DNA of 64,000 nucleotides, taken from contig NZ_JAIFZS010000008.1 in the NCBI RefSeq assembly GCF_019710635.1, forward strand, positions 124,001 through 188,000. Direction: 5' to 3'. Of the stretch, positions 9,346-18,776 are shown piece by piece. Made by a program: the position numbers and the translations under genes. The stretch's first letter is position 1. Every line of letters begins with the position of its first letter. The notes under the pieces were generated by a model. The model saw only the letters and a list, made by a program, of their open reading frames with translations. It did not search any database and was not told the origin of the DNA. The stretch comes from Mycolicibacterium xanthum (GTDB lineage: Bacteria; Actinomycetota; Actinomycetes; Mycobacteriales; Mycobacteriaceae).

Positions 9346-9464
9346 CACGCTCACTTCGTCGACTCCTTCACCGGCAAGACCACTGATCGCTTGAGTCCAT
9401 CGGGTCGGCCTACTGCGGACAACGGGCCGTGGAAATCTCCCACAGGGCGGTTGCGCGCGCTTGG

Positions 9465-10118
9465 TCAGTTGCGTAAGACGCGACACCCGAACAGGGCCCT
9501 GCAGTCCGCGAGGTATATCGCGTCGATGTCCGGCAGAGCGGGGTCGACCGCCGCCCCGTAGGCGTCGAACTTGTCGTAGACACGCCGCTCCCAGTTCGCA
9601 TCGTCGAGGTCGATGTCGCTGAGGTGGTGAGCTTCGGACGAGAGGTCGACGACGCGAGAACCATCGGCAGCTTCCATGTTCTTACGGAGCAGGGTGGTGA
9701 ATACGAAGTGGCCCAGGTGGTTGGTCCCGAACTGCATTTCGAACCCGCCTTCGGTGCGCCCGAACGGCGTGAACATCACCCCGGCGTTGTTCATCAACAC
9801 GTCGACGACCGGCGCGACTTCGGCGATGACCGCGGCCGCGGACCGGATGCTGGCCAGTGAGGCAAGGTCGAGTTCGACAATCGATATCCTCGCCGTCGGC
9901 TGTTCTGCATGAATCCAGTCCCGCGTCTTGACCAGGGCTGCGGAGTTACGCGCGGCGAGCGCGACGTGGGCGCCGGCACCCGCAAGGGCTCGTGCTGACT
10001 CTCTGCCCAAGCCGGACGAAGCGCCGGTGATCACACAGGTCTTGCCGGTGAGATCGATGCCGCTCACGACGCCCATCGCGGTCGGACGCGAGTCGCGCTC
10101 GCCCGTTTGCGAGTTCAT
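9465..10118 (-). pseudogene. Short-chain dehydrogenase with the active-site region deleted
   Basis: The 217-residue reading has a good SDR N-terminal half: cofactor motif TGASSGLG near residue 31, NNAG at 110-113 and the catalytic Ser in VVDLSSEAHH. It then runs YDKFDAYG, where the family continues with the Tyr-x-x-x-Lys active site, but jumps directly to AAVDPALPDIDAIYLADC, which resembles the C-terminus of the same family. Roughly 80-100 residues including the catalytic Lys are missing at about base 9555, so it is probably non-functional. Last gene of the TetR operon, overlapping the preceding dehydrogenase by ATGA. Confidence 0.7.
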
Positions 10119-11059
10119 CCTTGCTGGTGTCCTACGGTCACGTCCGCGGCTCTCTCCAGCGGCTTGACGATCGCGGTGAAGTCGGATTCGGAGCCTTCGT
10201 CACTCAGCGTGCGCTCCCACATCTCGGCCACCACCTCAGCCAGCTGGATCGGTAACCCCAGAGCCCTCGCCTCGTCCAGGTAGAGGCGCACATCCTTGAC
10301 CATCAGGGCCGTGGCGAATCCGTAGTCGAAGGTGCGAGGCAGCACGGCCTTGGGGAACTTGTCGCGACTTGCGTGCGTCGCCCCCGAGCCGGCGTTCAGC
10401 ACATCGAGCATCACGTGTGGGTCAAGGCCCGCCTTGACACCCATGACCATGACTTCTGCTGTGGCAGCCAATGTCGCGGCCGCCATGAGATTGTTGACTA
10501 GCTTCATAGTCTGCGCTGCCCCCGGTTGCGCACCAACGAAGAACGGCCGGCCAATCTCGCTGAGCAGCGACGTGACGGCATCGTACTGGTCGCGCGGGCC
10601 CGATACCATGATGGCCAAGGTGCCCTTCTGGGCTCCGGTCACTCCGCCACTGACCGGAGCATCCAGTCCTGCGATCCCAGAGGCAGCGAGCAGCTCGTAA
10701 TTACGTTGTGCAACTTCGCTTCCCACTGTGGACAGGTCGATGAAGAGTCGGACTCGCGACCCGCCGATCACGCCGTCTTTGCCGCCGACCACCTCCAAGG
10801 ATGCTTGCAGTGACGGTAGGCTGGCCAGTACCGTCTCGGTCCGGTCGGCCACTTCGCGGGGCGACGACGCCGGCACCGCGCCGAACTCCCTGGCTCGCTC
10901 GATGGCCTCCTGCCGGGTGTCGTAGACGACAACCGCGCGTCCGGAGGCAGCTAGCCGGTGGGCGATGGGAAAGCCCATGTTGCCCAGACCGATAAACCCA
11001 AGCTCGGATGCGGTGCTCATTTCGTGTCGGCTATCGGAGACCGCCTCATTGCCGGTCAC
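10115..11059 (-). CDS. 3-hydroxyisobutyrate-dehydrogenase-family oxidoreductase
   Basis: A 314-residue beta-hydroxyacid dehydrogenase: Rossmann motif GFIGLGNMGFPIA near residue 20, the substrate-loop DAPVSGGVTGAQKGTL, and the catalytic Lys in QTMKLVNN. It reduces or oxidises a 3-hydroxy acid/semialdehyde with NAD(P). GTG at 11059 overlaps the stop of the aldehyde dehydrogenase (GTGA); an internal ATG about 14 codons in is a possible alternative start. With the aldehyde dehydrogenase next door it could form a two-step alcohol-aldehyde-acid route; the substrate cannot be named. Confidence 0.88.
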   Translation of the reverse strand: MTGNEAVSDSRHEMSTASELGFIGLGNMGFPIAHRLAASGRAVVVYDTRQEAIERAREFGAVPASSPREVADRTETVLASLPSLQASLEVVGGKDGVIGGSRVRLFIDLSTVGSEVAQRNYELLAASGIAGLDAPVSGGVTGAQKGTLAIMVSGPRDQYDAVTSLLSEIGRPFFVGAQPGAAQTMKLVNNLMAAATLAATAEVMVMGVKAGLDPHVMLDVLNAGSGATHASRDKFPKAVLPRTFDYGFATALMVKDVRLYLDEARALGLPIQLAEVVAEMWERTLSDEGSESDFTAIVKPLERAADVTVGHQQG

Positions 11060-12504
11060 AGGGCAACCACCACCGTCTTGGTGGCAGTGACGGCGTCGAG
11101 AGCCTCATAGCCTTTCTCCCGGCCATAGCCCGACTTCTTGAAGCCGCCGAACGGCAGTTCCACACCACCACCCGCACCGTAGGTGTTCACGTAGACCTGT
11201 CCGGCGACGATATCGGCGGCGAGTCGATGTGCGCGAGAGAGGTCGCGGGTCCACACGGCTGCCAGCAACGCGTATTGGGTACCGTTGGCCAGCTGCACTG
11301 CTTGATCCTCGTCAGCGAACGTGTTGACCGTGAGCACGGGGCCGAAGATCTCCTCCTGCGCGATCGGCGCGGCGGGATCGACCCCGTCGATCAGGGTTGG
11401 TAGGAAATACGCACCGCTCACCAGCGATTCTTCACTGGGAGTCGTTCCGCCACAGAGGATCTCACCTTTAGCGTTGCCCGAGAGGAAACCTTGCACTCGA
11501 TTCTGTTGTTTGACGGAGATCAATGGTCCGAGATCCTTGTCGTCAACTCCTGGGCCGATGGTGACCTCGGCAAAGCGTTTCACCACTGCCGCTACGAGCT
11601 CGTCGTGCACGGCTTCGTGCACCAGCAGCCGCGATCCGGCCGAACATGTCTGGCCTGCGTTCTGCAAGATGGCCTTGGTGACGAACGTTGCTGCCTTCGC
11701 CAGATCGGCGTCGGGAAAGACGATCTGCGGAGACTTGCCGCCCAGCTCCAGGACCGCGGGCACTACCCGGTCTGCGGCAGCGTGCGCGATCGCCGAACCC
11801 ACCTGCGTCGACCCGACGAAACCGATCGAGTCAACGTCGGGATGGGCGGCAAGGGCTGCGCCCGCCTCAGCGCCGATTCCGGTGACTACGTTGAAAACCC
11901 CGGCGGGCAACCCGGCGTCTACGGCAATCCGCGCGAACTCGACTGCGGTACGTGGTGTCTCGTCGGCAGGTTTGATGACTACGGAGTTGCCAGCGGCGAC
12001 CGCCGGAGCAACTGAACGCGCCGCGAGCTGCATCGGGTAGTTCCACGCGACGATGTGTCCGGTGACACCGAGCGGTTCTCGGCGCGTGTAGACGAGCAGA
12101 TCGTCGGTCAGCGGTATCGCGCTGCCGTAGTAGCTGTCGATCGCGTTTGCGTAGAAACGGAAGTAGCGCGCGGCCACCGCCGCGTCGGTACGGGCCTGCG
12201 TCAACGGCTTACCCGTGTCTTCGCTTTCCAGCCGAGCCAGACGCTCCCGGTGGGTGTCGATCGCATCGGCTATTCGGCTCAGCACCATCGATCGCTCCGC
12301 CGGGGCGACCTTGCGCCACGCGTTGAATGCGTGTCGGGCAGCGGCCACCGCTTGGTCAACCTCGTCCGCGCCTCCACGAGCGACCCCACCTATTGGTTGC
12401 CCTGTGGAAGGGTCCACATTGTCGTAGTGCGCCGCAGACGGTACCGGGGCGCCGCCGATGAACGACTCCGTCACGAACACGTTGCTCTCCTTCGGGGTGG
12501 TCAT
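11056..12504 (-). CDS. NAD(P)-dependent aldehyde dehydrogenase
   Basis: A 482-residue aldehyde dehydrogenase with the catalytic Glu in VLELGGKSP and the catalytic Cys in NAGQTCSAGSR. The reading frame extends further upstream, but ATG at 12504 overlaps the TetR stop as ATGA and gives a normal N-terminus (TTPKESNVFV), so it is preferred. It oxidises an aldehyde to an acid; the neighbouring dehydrogenase may supply the aldehyde. The genes from TetR to the SDR are chained by 4-base overlaps and surely form one transcript. Confidence 0.93.
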   Translation of the reverse strand: MTTPKESNVFVTESFIGGAPVPSAAHYDNVDPSTGQPIGGVARGGADEVDQAVAAARHAFNAWRKVAPAERSMVLSRIADAIDTHRERLARLESEDTGKPLTQARTDAAVAARYFRFYANAIDSYYGSAIPLTDDLLVYTRREPLGVTGHIVAWNYPMQLAARSVAPAVAAGNSVVIKPADETPRTAVEFARIAVDAGLPAGVFNVVTGIGAEAGAALAAHPDVDSIGFVGSTQVGSAIAHAAADRVVPAVLELGGKSPQIVFPDADLAKAATFVTKAILQNAGQTCSAGSRLLVHEAVHDELVAAVVKRFAEVTIGPGVDDKDLGPLISVKQQNRVQGFLSGNAKGEILCGGTTPSEESLVSGAYFLPTLIDGVDPAAPIAQEEIFGPVLTVNTFADEDQAVQLANGTQYALLAAVWTRDLSRAHRLAADIVAGQVYVNTYGAGGGVELPFGGFKKSGYGREKGYEALDAVTATKTVVVAL

Positions 12505-13187
12505 CGGGGTCGTACGCCGTCGAGGAACACCCGTACGCAGGTACGGATGCGGCGATCGAGCACGTCGGGGTCGGTCACGACTCCCCACATCAGTCCGGTG
12601 GCCGGCCCGCCGACGGTGATGCTCAGAAATGCGCCGGCCAGTACCTCGGGATCGTTCGATTGCACGGTCCCCGCCGCGACATGGCGGCCCAGCACGTCCG
12701 CGATGAACCGCAACGCGGGCACCGTCCCCTGTTCGAACGCCAACCTGTACAGATCCGGAAACCGGTACCCCTCGGCGTTGAGAATTCGTTGCAGCGCCAC
12801 GCCGGCCGGACTCGTATAGCTCTCGAGTCGAATCCGCGCAATCGCTACCAGCGTCTCCTCCAGGTCTTCAGTCTCGACCTCATGCAACACCTCGACCGGG
12901 ATGATCCACCGGTCCACCGCTCGCTGTACCGCGGCTTCAAAAAGCGCGGCCTTGTCGGGGTAGCGGGCGTAGATCGTCCGCTTGGCCATTCCAGTGGCCG
13001 TGGCAATGTAGTCGATGGTTGAGCGCTGGAAACCGTTGTCCAAGAAGATTTCCAGCGCACAATCGAGCAGCTGTTCGTGACGCCGCTCGGCGTGTTCGCG
13101 AGTAGGCCGTCCGGCACTCGGTCGATAACCCGACCTGGTGGGCGTCATCGATTTGGGGGGTTGACGGCCAGACTGCATGGGGTTCAT
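12501..13187 (-). CDS. TetR-family transcriptional regulator
   Basis: A 228-residue regulator with a TetR N-terminal helix-turn-helix at about residues 35-80 (LLDCALEIFLDNGFQRSTID, then IATATGMAKRTIYARYPDKAAL) and a ligand-binding C-terminal domain. It is the first gene of the operon it presumably controls, so autoregulation is likely. The A/T-rich stretch just upstream (13188-13215, containing GTTAACAGTAATG) is the obvious place for its promoter and operator, although no strong palindrome is visible. Ligand unknown. Confidence 0.92.
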   Translation of the reverse strand: MNPMQSGRQPPKSMTPTRSGYRPSAGRPTREHAERRHEQLLDCALEIFLDNGFQRSTIDYIATATGMAKRTIYARYPDKAALFEAAVQRAVDRWIIPVEVLHEVETEDLEETLVAIARIRLESYTSPAGVALQRILNAEGYRFPDLYRLAFEQGTVPALRFIADVLGRHVAAGTVQSNDPEVLAGAFLSITVGGPATGLMWGVVTDPDVLDRRIRTCVRVFLDGVRPR

Positions 13188-13229
13188 GTTAACAGTAATG
13201 CAACGATCATGGTGCTATTAATTTGAGGA

Positions 13230-13574
13230 GTGGTGATGGGATCTGCCGTCGATGAATCGACGCGGCTGCGCGCCGACAGGGATCCGCACTGCCATGCGGC
13301 AGCCGACCTCCTTCCACTGCAGCTCGAAGCGGCGCAGGAGGGCCTGACCACCCGTAGTGAGGCGATCCCGCTGTTGCGGCGTAGGGCTGAGCGTGCCGTT
13401 GTGTCGAAAGGTGGCAGACCCCGACGACCTCATTCCTCTGCTGTTCGCGCACGGCGCATCGGCGCGGAGCTGGCCGCCCGATACGGCATCACCGACGAGG
13501 GTGGCCGCCGGCCACCGTCGCACCGCGAGACGTTCGGCGCCCCGTGGTTGCCCAGCCCGGTCGTGGTGCGCTGA
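13230..13574 (+). pseudogene. Decayed N-terminal fragment, possibly of an adenylate-forming ligase-like protein
   Basis: One frame from GTG 13230 gives PLQLEAAQEGLTTRSEAIPL, then the matching continuation KVADPDDLIPLLFAHGAS appears in another forward frame near 13405-13455. The combined pattern resembles the start of a phenylacetate-CoA-ligase-like family (DDLxPLLFxH). A frameshift near 13400 and absence of the rest make it a remnant, and its tail runs to the stop of the convergent acyl-CoA dehydrogenase. Family recognition is weak. If it is not this family, the 390-base gap holds nothing I can name. Confidence 0.35.
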
Positions 13575-13577
13575 TCC

Positions 13578-14597
13578 TCAGGGACAGATCAGCTCCCACA
13601 GCCGGCCCTCGCCGGCCCACAGCGCCATCTCGGTGACGGTCTCGTCCCAGTGCCGGACGGAGCCGAACTCCGAGCTCCACGCCAGGGCGGCCCGGGTGAA
13701 CTCGTGCAGTCGGTGCTCGCCGGTGGTGCCGATGGCGCCGTGCACCTGGTGGGCGTTGCGTGCAACGACCGAAGCGGCGTGCCCGGCGCAGGAACGTGCC
13801 ACTGCGACAAAGAACTCCAGGTGCGGGCCGGACCAGTCGGTGAGCACGGCGGTGGTCACGGCGGCCTCGGTGGCCGAGTGGGCCAGCGCCGCCTCGGCGG
13901 CGATGTCGGCGACCTGGTGCTGGACCGCCTGGAACTTCGACAGCGGCCGGCCGAACTGCCGGCGCGTCGTGGTGTGCTCGAGGCAGAGTTGCAGGGCCCG
14001 GTCCAGCGCCGCGCAGACCTGGATCGAGCGGACCAGTGCGGACTTCAGCGACAGCTGCGACAGCAGCGCAGGGGCCAGCGGCACGCCCGGCAACGACGAG
14101 GTGTCCACCACGACGGTGTCCCGCGGCTCGCCGATCATGTTGGCGCCGAGCGTGATCGAGACGGCATCGGCGTCGAGGTCGGCCAGCCGGTAGCCGCCGT
14201 CACACGGCCACACGACAACGATGCGGTCGGCGGTCGAGGCCCACGGCACGCCGGTGGCGGCGTCGTCGTCGAGCAGACAGACCGTGCGCGCAGCATCATC
14301 GCCGGTTTCGCCGGCGGCGTCGAGCAGCCAGCAGGCCAGCAGGTCGTGCTCGGCCAGCGGAATCCGAACCCCGTGGCGCGCCGCAGCGGATATCAGCTCG
14401 GCAGATTCATGCCACGTGGCGCCGCTCCCACCGGCGTACTCGGGTCCGGTGAGCCGGACCAGCCCGAGTTCGTCGAGGCGGCGCCACAGCGCCGGGTCGC
14501 GGGTGACCGGGGGCGAGGGCGGATGTGACTCGCGGTATTCGGCGAACACCGCGTCCATCATGTCGGCCAGTGCGGGGTCGATCTCGGGCGCGTTCAC
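13578..14597 (-). CDS. Acyl-CoA dehydrogenase, short subunit of a likely heteromeric pair
   Basis: A 339-residue acyl-CoA dehydrogenase-like protein. The C-terminal FAD domain is evident (TRRQFGRPLSKFQAVQHQVA, then VHGAIGTTGEHRLHEFTRAA), whereas the N-terminal half is divergent. GTG at 14597 overlaps the stop of the larger dehydrogenase gene by four bases. Adjacent, coupled acyl-CoA dehydrogenase genes in mycobacteria typically encode alpha2-beta2 heterotetramers acting on bulky CoA esters such as steroid side chains. The substrate here is unknown; no steroid genes are in view. Confidence 0.85.
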   Translation of the reverse strand: MNAPEIDPALADMMDAVFAEYRESHPPSPPVTRDPALWRRLDELGLVRLTGPEYAGGSGATWHESAELISAAARHGVRIPLAEHDLLACWLLDAAGETGDDAARTVCLLDDDAATGVPWASTADRIVVVWPCDGGYRLADLDADAVSITLGANMIGEPRDTVVVDTSSLPGVPLAPALLSQLSLKSALVRSIQVCAALDRALQLCLEHTTTRRQFGRPLSKFQAVQHQVADIAAEAALAHSATEAAVTTAVLTDWSGPHLEFFVAVARSCAGHAASVVARNAHQVHGAIGTTGEHRLHEFTRAALAWSSEFGSVRHWDETVTEMALWAGEGRLWELICP

Positions 14598-15736
14598 CGT
14601 ATCCCCAATCCGCGCGCGATCACGCCGCGCAGGATCTCGTTGGTTCCGCCGCGCAGGGTGAAGCCCGGCCGCTGGTCCACCGCCGCCTCGGCGAGATCGC
14701 GGAACCGTTGTCCGGCAGTGGCATCGGCGTTCAGATGGGCGAACTCGGCGATGTCGCCCTCGGTGGTGGTGCCCAGCACCTTGACCACGGCGGCGGGCAC
14801 GTCGGCGGGCTCGTGGCGCTCCAGGGCCGAGGCGATCGCCGAGGACATCTGGTGCAGTCCCGCGATCCGGGCGACCAGCCGGCCGAGCTCCGCGCTGCGG
14901 GGAATCTGCTGTGACACCATCCTTTCCGCGCAGGCGTCGAGCAACACGAACGTGGACAGGAAACGCTCGGGCCCGCTGCGCTCGAACGCCAGCTCCGAGG
15001 TGACCTGCCGCCAGCCCTGACCGATGTCGCCGAAAACCATGTCGTCGGGGACGAACACGCCGTCGAGGATCACCTCGTTGAAGTGATGTGCCCCGTTCAT
15101 CGAGCGGATCGGGCGGATGTCCACACCGGGCCCGCGCAGATTCACGATGAACTGGCTCATGCCGTCGTGGCGGTGCTCGGGGTCGGGCGGGGAGGTTCGG
15201 GCCAGTGCGATGAACGCGTGGGACAGATGCGCTCCGGAGGTCCACACCTTGGTGCCGGTCAACGCCCAACCGCCGGGTACCCGCTCGGCGCGGGTGCGCA
15301 CGCTGGCGAGGTCGGACCCGGAATCCGGCTCGCTCATCCCGATACCGAAGAAGCATTCGCCCCGCACGATCTTCGGCAGGAACTCCGCCTTCTGTATCTC
15401 GGTGCCGTACTTCATCAGTGAGGGCACGATCTGGCGGTCGGCGATCCAATGGGCGGCCACCGGGGCCCCCGCGGCCAGCAGTTCCTCGGTGACGACGAAC
15501 CGCTCGAGGAAGGACCGGCCGTGTCCGCCGTAGCCGACCGGCACCGTCATCCCCAGCCAGCCGCGGGCGGCCAGCGCGGCGGTGAACTCCTCGTCCCACC
15601 GGGACAGCCAGGCATCGACGGCCGGGGTGAAGCTCCCCGCCGCGAGTTGCTCGGACAGGAACCTGCGGACCTCTTTGCGCAACCAGTCGGTGGACGGGTC
15701 GATGGAGGTGCGGGGGACCAATCGGGCAAGCGTCAT
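14594..15736 (-). CDS. Acyl-CoA dehydrogenase, full-length subunit
   Basis: A 380-residue FadE-type flavoprotein with the signature GIGMSEPDSGSDLAS, the middle-domain GTKVWTSGAH and the C-terminal GGTNEILRG. At the position where single-subunit enzymes carry the catalytic Glu (YEGT) this protein has Arg-Gly-Gly-Thr, which again fits a heteromeric enzyme with divided active-site duties. It oxidises an acyl-CoA at the alpha-beta bond and passes electrons to ETF. Its ATG overlaps the stop of the membrane-protein gene at 15733. Confidence 0.9.
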   Translation of the reverse strand: MTLARLVPRTSIDPSTDWLRKEVRRFLSEQLAAGSFTPAVDAWLSRWDEEFTAALAARGWLGMTVPVGYGGHGRSFLERFVVTEELLAAGAPVAAHWIADRQIVPSLMKYGTEIQKAEFLPKIVRGECFFGIGMSEPDSGSDLASVRTRAERVPGGWALTGTKVWTSGAHLSHAFIALARTSPPDPEHRHDGMSQFIVNLRGPGVDIRPIRSMNGAHHFNEVILDGVFVPDDMVFGDIGQGWRQVTSELAFERSGPERFLSTFVLLDACAERMVSQQIPRSAELGRLVARIAGLHQMSSAIASALERHEPADVPAAVVKVLGTTTEGDIAEFAHLNADATAGQRFRDLAEAAVDQRPGFTLRGGTNEILRGVIARGLGIR

Positions 15737-16398
15737 GGCTCTTCTGACTCTCCTGCGGTCTCGTCGACGGGCTCCGGCGCCGGATCATGCGGGGGGTGCG
15801 GTGCCGATTGGTCCTCCGGTAGCCAGAGTGCGATCCCGAGAGCGAGAAAGAACGCAGCCGACAGAGCACCGCCGAGGTAGTGGTTCATCGGCCCGCCAGG
15901 GGAGATGAAGCTGCCCGGTGGGCCGATGATGGTGATCGTCTCGATGAGCTGCTCAACGGTGAACACCGCGGCACCGATACCCAGCCAGCGTGGGAAGTGA
16001 CCCTCGTTGGCGGACAACAGGATCGGTACGGCGACACAGATGTTGGCGATGGTGGCCGCGGGCAGCCACATCGCGCTGATGTCATCGATGGCCCGCGCGG
16101 TGCCCACGGTGATCTGTCCGGGCCGCATGTCGGCGCCCCCGGTGAACCAGATCGCCACGCACAGCTGGGCGACCAGCAGCGCCGAGCCGATCATGAACAG
16201 ATGTCCGGGCGGACCTGTCAGCCGGTCCCTGGCGAATCCGAGTACCACCACCACCGCCAGCGCCGCGAAGGCCAGCAGCAGGGCCTGGATCCGGGCCGCG
16301 GCCGGGTCGCCGCCGGCGAGGGCAGGAATCGCCAGCACCGCGCCGGCATAGAGCACCGCGAACGCCACACCTGCGATCAACGGGGCTCGACGGTTCAT
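15733..16398 (-). CDS. Multi-spanning membrane protein of unknown function
   Basis: A 221-residue protein with about six hydrophobic segments (for example AGVAFAVLYAGAVLAIPAL near the start, IQALLLAFAALAVVVVLG, LFMIGSALLVAQLCVAIWF) and a Pro/Glu/Asp-rich cytosolic tail. It resembles DUF4386-type membrane proteins in layout, but I am not certain. It is the first gene of the acyl-CoA dehydrogenase operon (ATGA overlap). A TACGAT hexamer lies 8 nt before its ATG, so the mRNA may have almost no leader. Role in the pathway unknown. Confidence 0.75.
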   Translation of the reverse strand: MNRRAPLIAGVAFAVLYAGAVLAIPALAGGDPAAARIQALLLAFAALAVVVVLGFARDRLTGPPGHLFMIGSALLVAQLCVAIWFTGGADMRPGQITVGTARAIDDISAMWLPAATIANICVAVPILLSANEGHFPRWLGIGAAVFTVEQLIETITIIGPPGSFISPGGPMNHYLGGALSAAFFLALGIALWLPEDQSAPHPPHDPAPEPVDETAGESEEP

Positions 16399-16509
16399 AC
16401 GTGGTCATCGTAACCACCGCGATCCCCAATTCTGGGTTCATCCACAGGTGGCGGGGAACTGGCGGCGTAGCGGCAGGTGGCGTCGGAGCGGCGCAATAGC
16501 GTCGGCGCC

Positions 16510-17316
16510 ATGGCCACCGAGATACCCGCTGAACGGCTGCGCCGGCGCCTGGGCGCGGCAGAATCCGAAGCCGATCCCGACGAGGGTGACGATCGTCCGG
16601 ATGCGTCGCTGTCGCGGTGGCTGCCCGAACCCGCATCCGGCGGTGCCGCGGGACTGCTGGCGCGGATCCGGGCCGATCCCGGGCGCGCCGGTGTGCTGGC
16701 ACTGGGCACCATCGGTGCGCTGGCGGTGCTGGTCACGGTGGTCACGCTGCTCGGAGACCGGCCGCCGGCGGTGGTGTCGGCGAAACTCCCACCGGTCGAG
16801 ATGGTCTCGTCGGCGGCTCCGGAGCCGGCTGCACCGGAAGACTCGGCCCCGCTGGTCGTCAGCGTCGTCGGGCTGGTGCACACCCCGGGGCTGGTCACCC
16901 TCGAGCCTGGGGCCCGCATCGCCGACGCCCTGGCCGCGGCGGGTGGTGTTCTGGACGGGGCCGACGTGTTGGGCCTGAACATGGCGCGCAGGGTCGCCGA
17001 CGGCGAGCAGATCGTGGTCGGCATCGGTGTGCCGCCCGGGCAGCCGACCGAGATGGGCAGTTCGGTGGTGTCCGGCACCGCCGCGACCCCCGGCGTGACG
17101 GCCGCCCCGTCCGCGGCGCCACGGGATCTGGTCGACCTGAACGCGGCCACCGCCGCGGAGTTGGACACCCTGCCCGGCGTCGGGCCGGTGACGGCGGCCG
17201 CGATCGTGGCATGGCGCGAGGCCAACGGTCGGTTCGCCAGCGTCGACCAACTCGGCGACGTGGACGGGATCGGCCCGGCGCGGCTGGACAAACTGCGCGA
17301 CCTGGTGCGGGTCTGA
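16510..17316 (+). CDS. ComEA-like DNA-binding competence protein
   Basis: A 268-residue protein with a cytosolic N-terminus, one transmembrane helix near residues 60-82 (GVLALGTIGALAVLVTVVTL), an SLBB domain (VSVVGLVHTPGLVTLEPG onward) and a C-terminal helix-hairpin-helix pair (LNAATAAELDTLPGVGPVTA). In competent bacteria ComEA binds incoming DNA outside the membrane and hands it to ComEC, the next gene. ATG 16510 is preferred over upstream in-frame codons because conserved sequence begins there. Natural competence is not established in most mycobacteria. Confidence 0.88.
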   Translation: MATEIPAERLRRRLGAAESEADPDEGDDRPDASLSRWLPEPASGGAAGLLARIRADPGRAGVLALGTIGALAVLVTVVTLLGDRPPAVVSAKLPPVEMVSSAAPEPAAPEDSAPLVVSVVGLVHTPGLVTLEPGARIADALAAAGGVLDGADVLGLNMARRVADGEQIVVGIGVPPGQPTEMGSSVVSGTAATPGVTAAPSAAPRDLVDLNAATAAELDTLPGVGPVTAAAIVAWREANGRFASVDQLGDVDGIGPARLDKLRDLVRV

Positions 17317-17318
17317 AC

Positions 17319-18776
17319 GTGCACGACGCGCGTCTGGTGCCGGCGGCATTGGCCGCCTGGGCGGTGACCGCCGCCGGGATCGTGTGGGAATCGCCCGGGG
17401 CCGCCGTGGCGGCCGTGGTGTCGGTGGTGGCCTGCTCGGTCCTGGGGCGGTGCAGCTTGGGCCGGTTCGGCGGTCATCGGGCTCTGGCCACCGGGGTGGC
17501 GGCGGTCGCGGTGGTGGCCGGCGGCTTCGCCGTCGCCATCGGCCTGCGCGCCGAGCAGGTGCGCCACCACCCGGCGACCGGGTACCTCGGCGCCTCGACA
17601 TCGGTGGTGGTCTCGCCGACGGAGAGCCCTCGGGTGCTCGACGGTGGGCGGGTGATGTTCCGGGCGGTGCTGTTGCGGCTCGATGGAGCCGAATCCTTCG
17701 GCCGGGTCATCGTTTTCGCTTCGGGTTCGGACTATGTGGGGGCGGCCGCGGGGCAGCCGCTGGCGTTCCGCGCACGGGTCGCCACGCCGCGCCGGCGGGA
17801 CCTGTCGGTGGCGGTGCTGACTGCCAGGGGGCCGCCACGTGCCGGAGAGCCGGCACCGGTCCAGCGGGCGGCCCAGCATGTTCGCGCCTCGTTTGCGCAG
17901 GTGTCGCGTCTCGTGCTGCCCGCCGAGCAGGCGGCGGTACTGCCCGCACTGGTGCTCGGGGACACCTCCACGGTGCCGGCGCACACCACCGCGGAGTTCC
18001 GGAGGGCGGGTCTGACCCACTTGACCGCGGTGTCGGGCGCCAACGTGACGATCGTGTGTGGTGCGGTGATGCTGACTGCGGCCCTGGTGGGGCCGCGAGC
18101 CGCGGTCGGGCTGGCCGCGGTCGCGTTGGCGGGCTTCGTGGTGGTCGTGCAACCGTCGCCCAGCGTGCTGCGGGCCGCCGCGATGGGAGCGATCGCACTG
18201 CTGGCCGTGCTGTCGCATCGCCGTCGCCAGGCGCTGCCCGCGCTGGCCGCGACCGTGTTGGGGCTCATGGTGGTCTCGCCCGAACTGGCGGTGGACGTGG
18301 GTTTCGCACTGTCGGTGGCTGCCACCGCCGCACTGGTGCTGATCGCGCCAGTGTGGTCGCGCAGGCTCCGGGACCGGGGTTGGCCGCGCCCCCTGGCCGA
18401 TGCCGTCAGTGTTGCGCTGGCTGCTCAACTGGTCACCGCGCCGCTGGTGGCCGGCGTTTCCGGGTCGGTCAGCCTGGTGGGGGTGATGGCGAACCTGTTG
18501 GTGGCACCGGTGATCCCGCCGATCACCGTGATCGGAACCGCGGCTGCGGCACTGTCTGCGCTGTGGCCGGCGGGGGCCGGCTTACTGATCCGGTTCACCG
18601 GTCCCGAAGTCTGGTGGCTGCTGGCGGTCGCGCGGCATTCGGCAGCGCTTCCCGGCGCATCGGTGCCGGTGCCGTCGGGGTGGGCCGGGGTGCTCACGGT
18701 GGCCCTCGTCACGGCGGTCGGGGCGGCGGTGTGGCATTGGGCGCTGTCGTGCCGGCGTGACACCATCGTGCGGTGA
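17319..18776 (+). CDS. ComEC/Rec2-family DNA-uptake channel protein
   Basis: A 485-residue polytopic membrane protein beginning at GTG 17319, two bases after comEA. The ComEC core is recognisable: [20 protein letters not shown], followed by [16 protein letters not shown] and a series of hydrophobic helices. It has the competence domain but no C-terminal metallo-beta-lactamase domain, as usual for the short mycobacterial version (Rv2414c). ComEC forms the inner-membrane channel for single-stranded DNA. It overlaps holA by GTGA. Confidence 0.9.
   Translation: MHDARLVPAALAAWAVTAAGIVWESPGAAVAAVVSVVACSVLGRCSLGRFGGHRALATGVAAVAVVAGGFAVAIGLRAEQVRHHPATGYLGASTSVVVSPTESPRVLDGGRVMFRAVLLRLDGAESFGRVIVFASGSDYVGAAAGQPLAFRARVATPRRRDLSVAVLTARGPPRAGEPAPVQRAAQHVRASFAQVSRLVLPAEQAAVLPALVLGDTSTVPAHTTAEFRRAGLTHLTAVSGANVTIVCGAVMLTAALVGPRAAVGLAAVALAGFVVVVQPSPSVLRAAAMGAIALLAVLSHRRRQALPALAATVLGLMVVSPELAVDVGFALSVAATAALVLIAPVWSRRLRDRGWPRPLADAVSVALAAQLVTAPLVAGVSGSVSLVGVMANLLVAPVIPPITVIGTAAAALSALWPAGAGLLIRFTGPEVWWLLAVARHSAALPGASVPVPSGWAGVLTVALVTAVGAAVWHWALSCRRDTIVR

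Noticed and set aside
16617..17318. Upstream in-frame extension of comEC over comEA
   Set aside because: The frame is open through comEA, but the translation there is the shadow of comEA. The ComEC sequence begins at GTG 17319.
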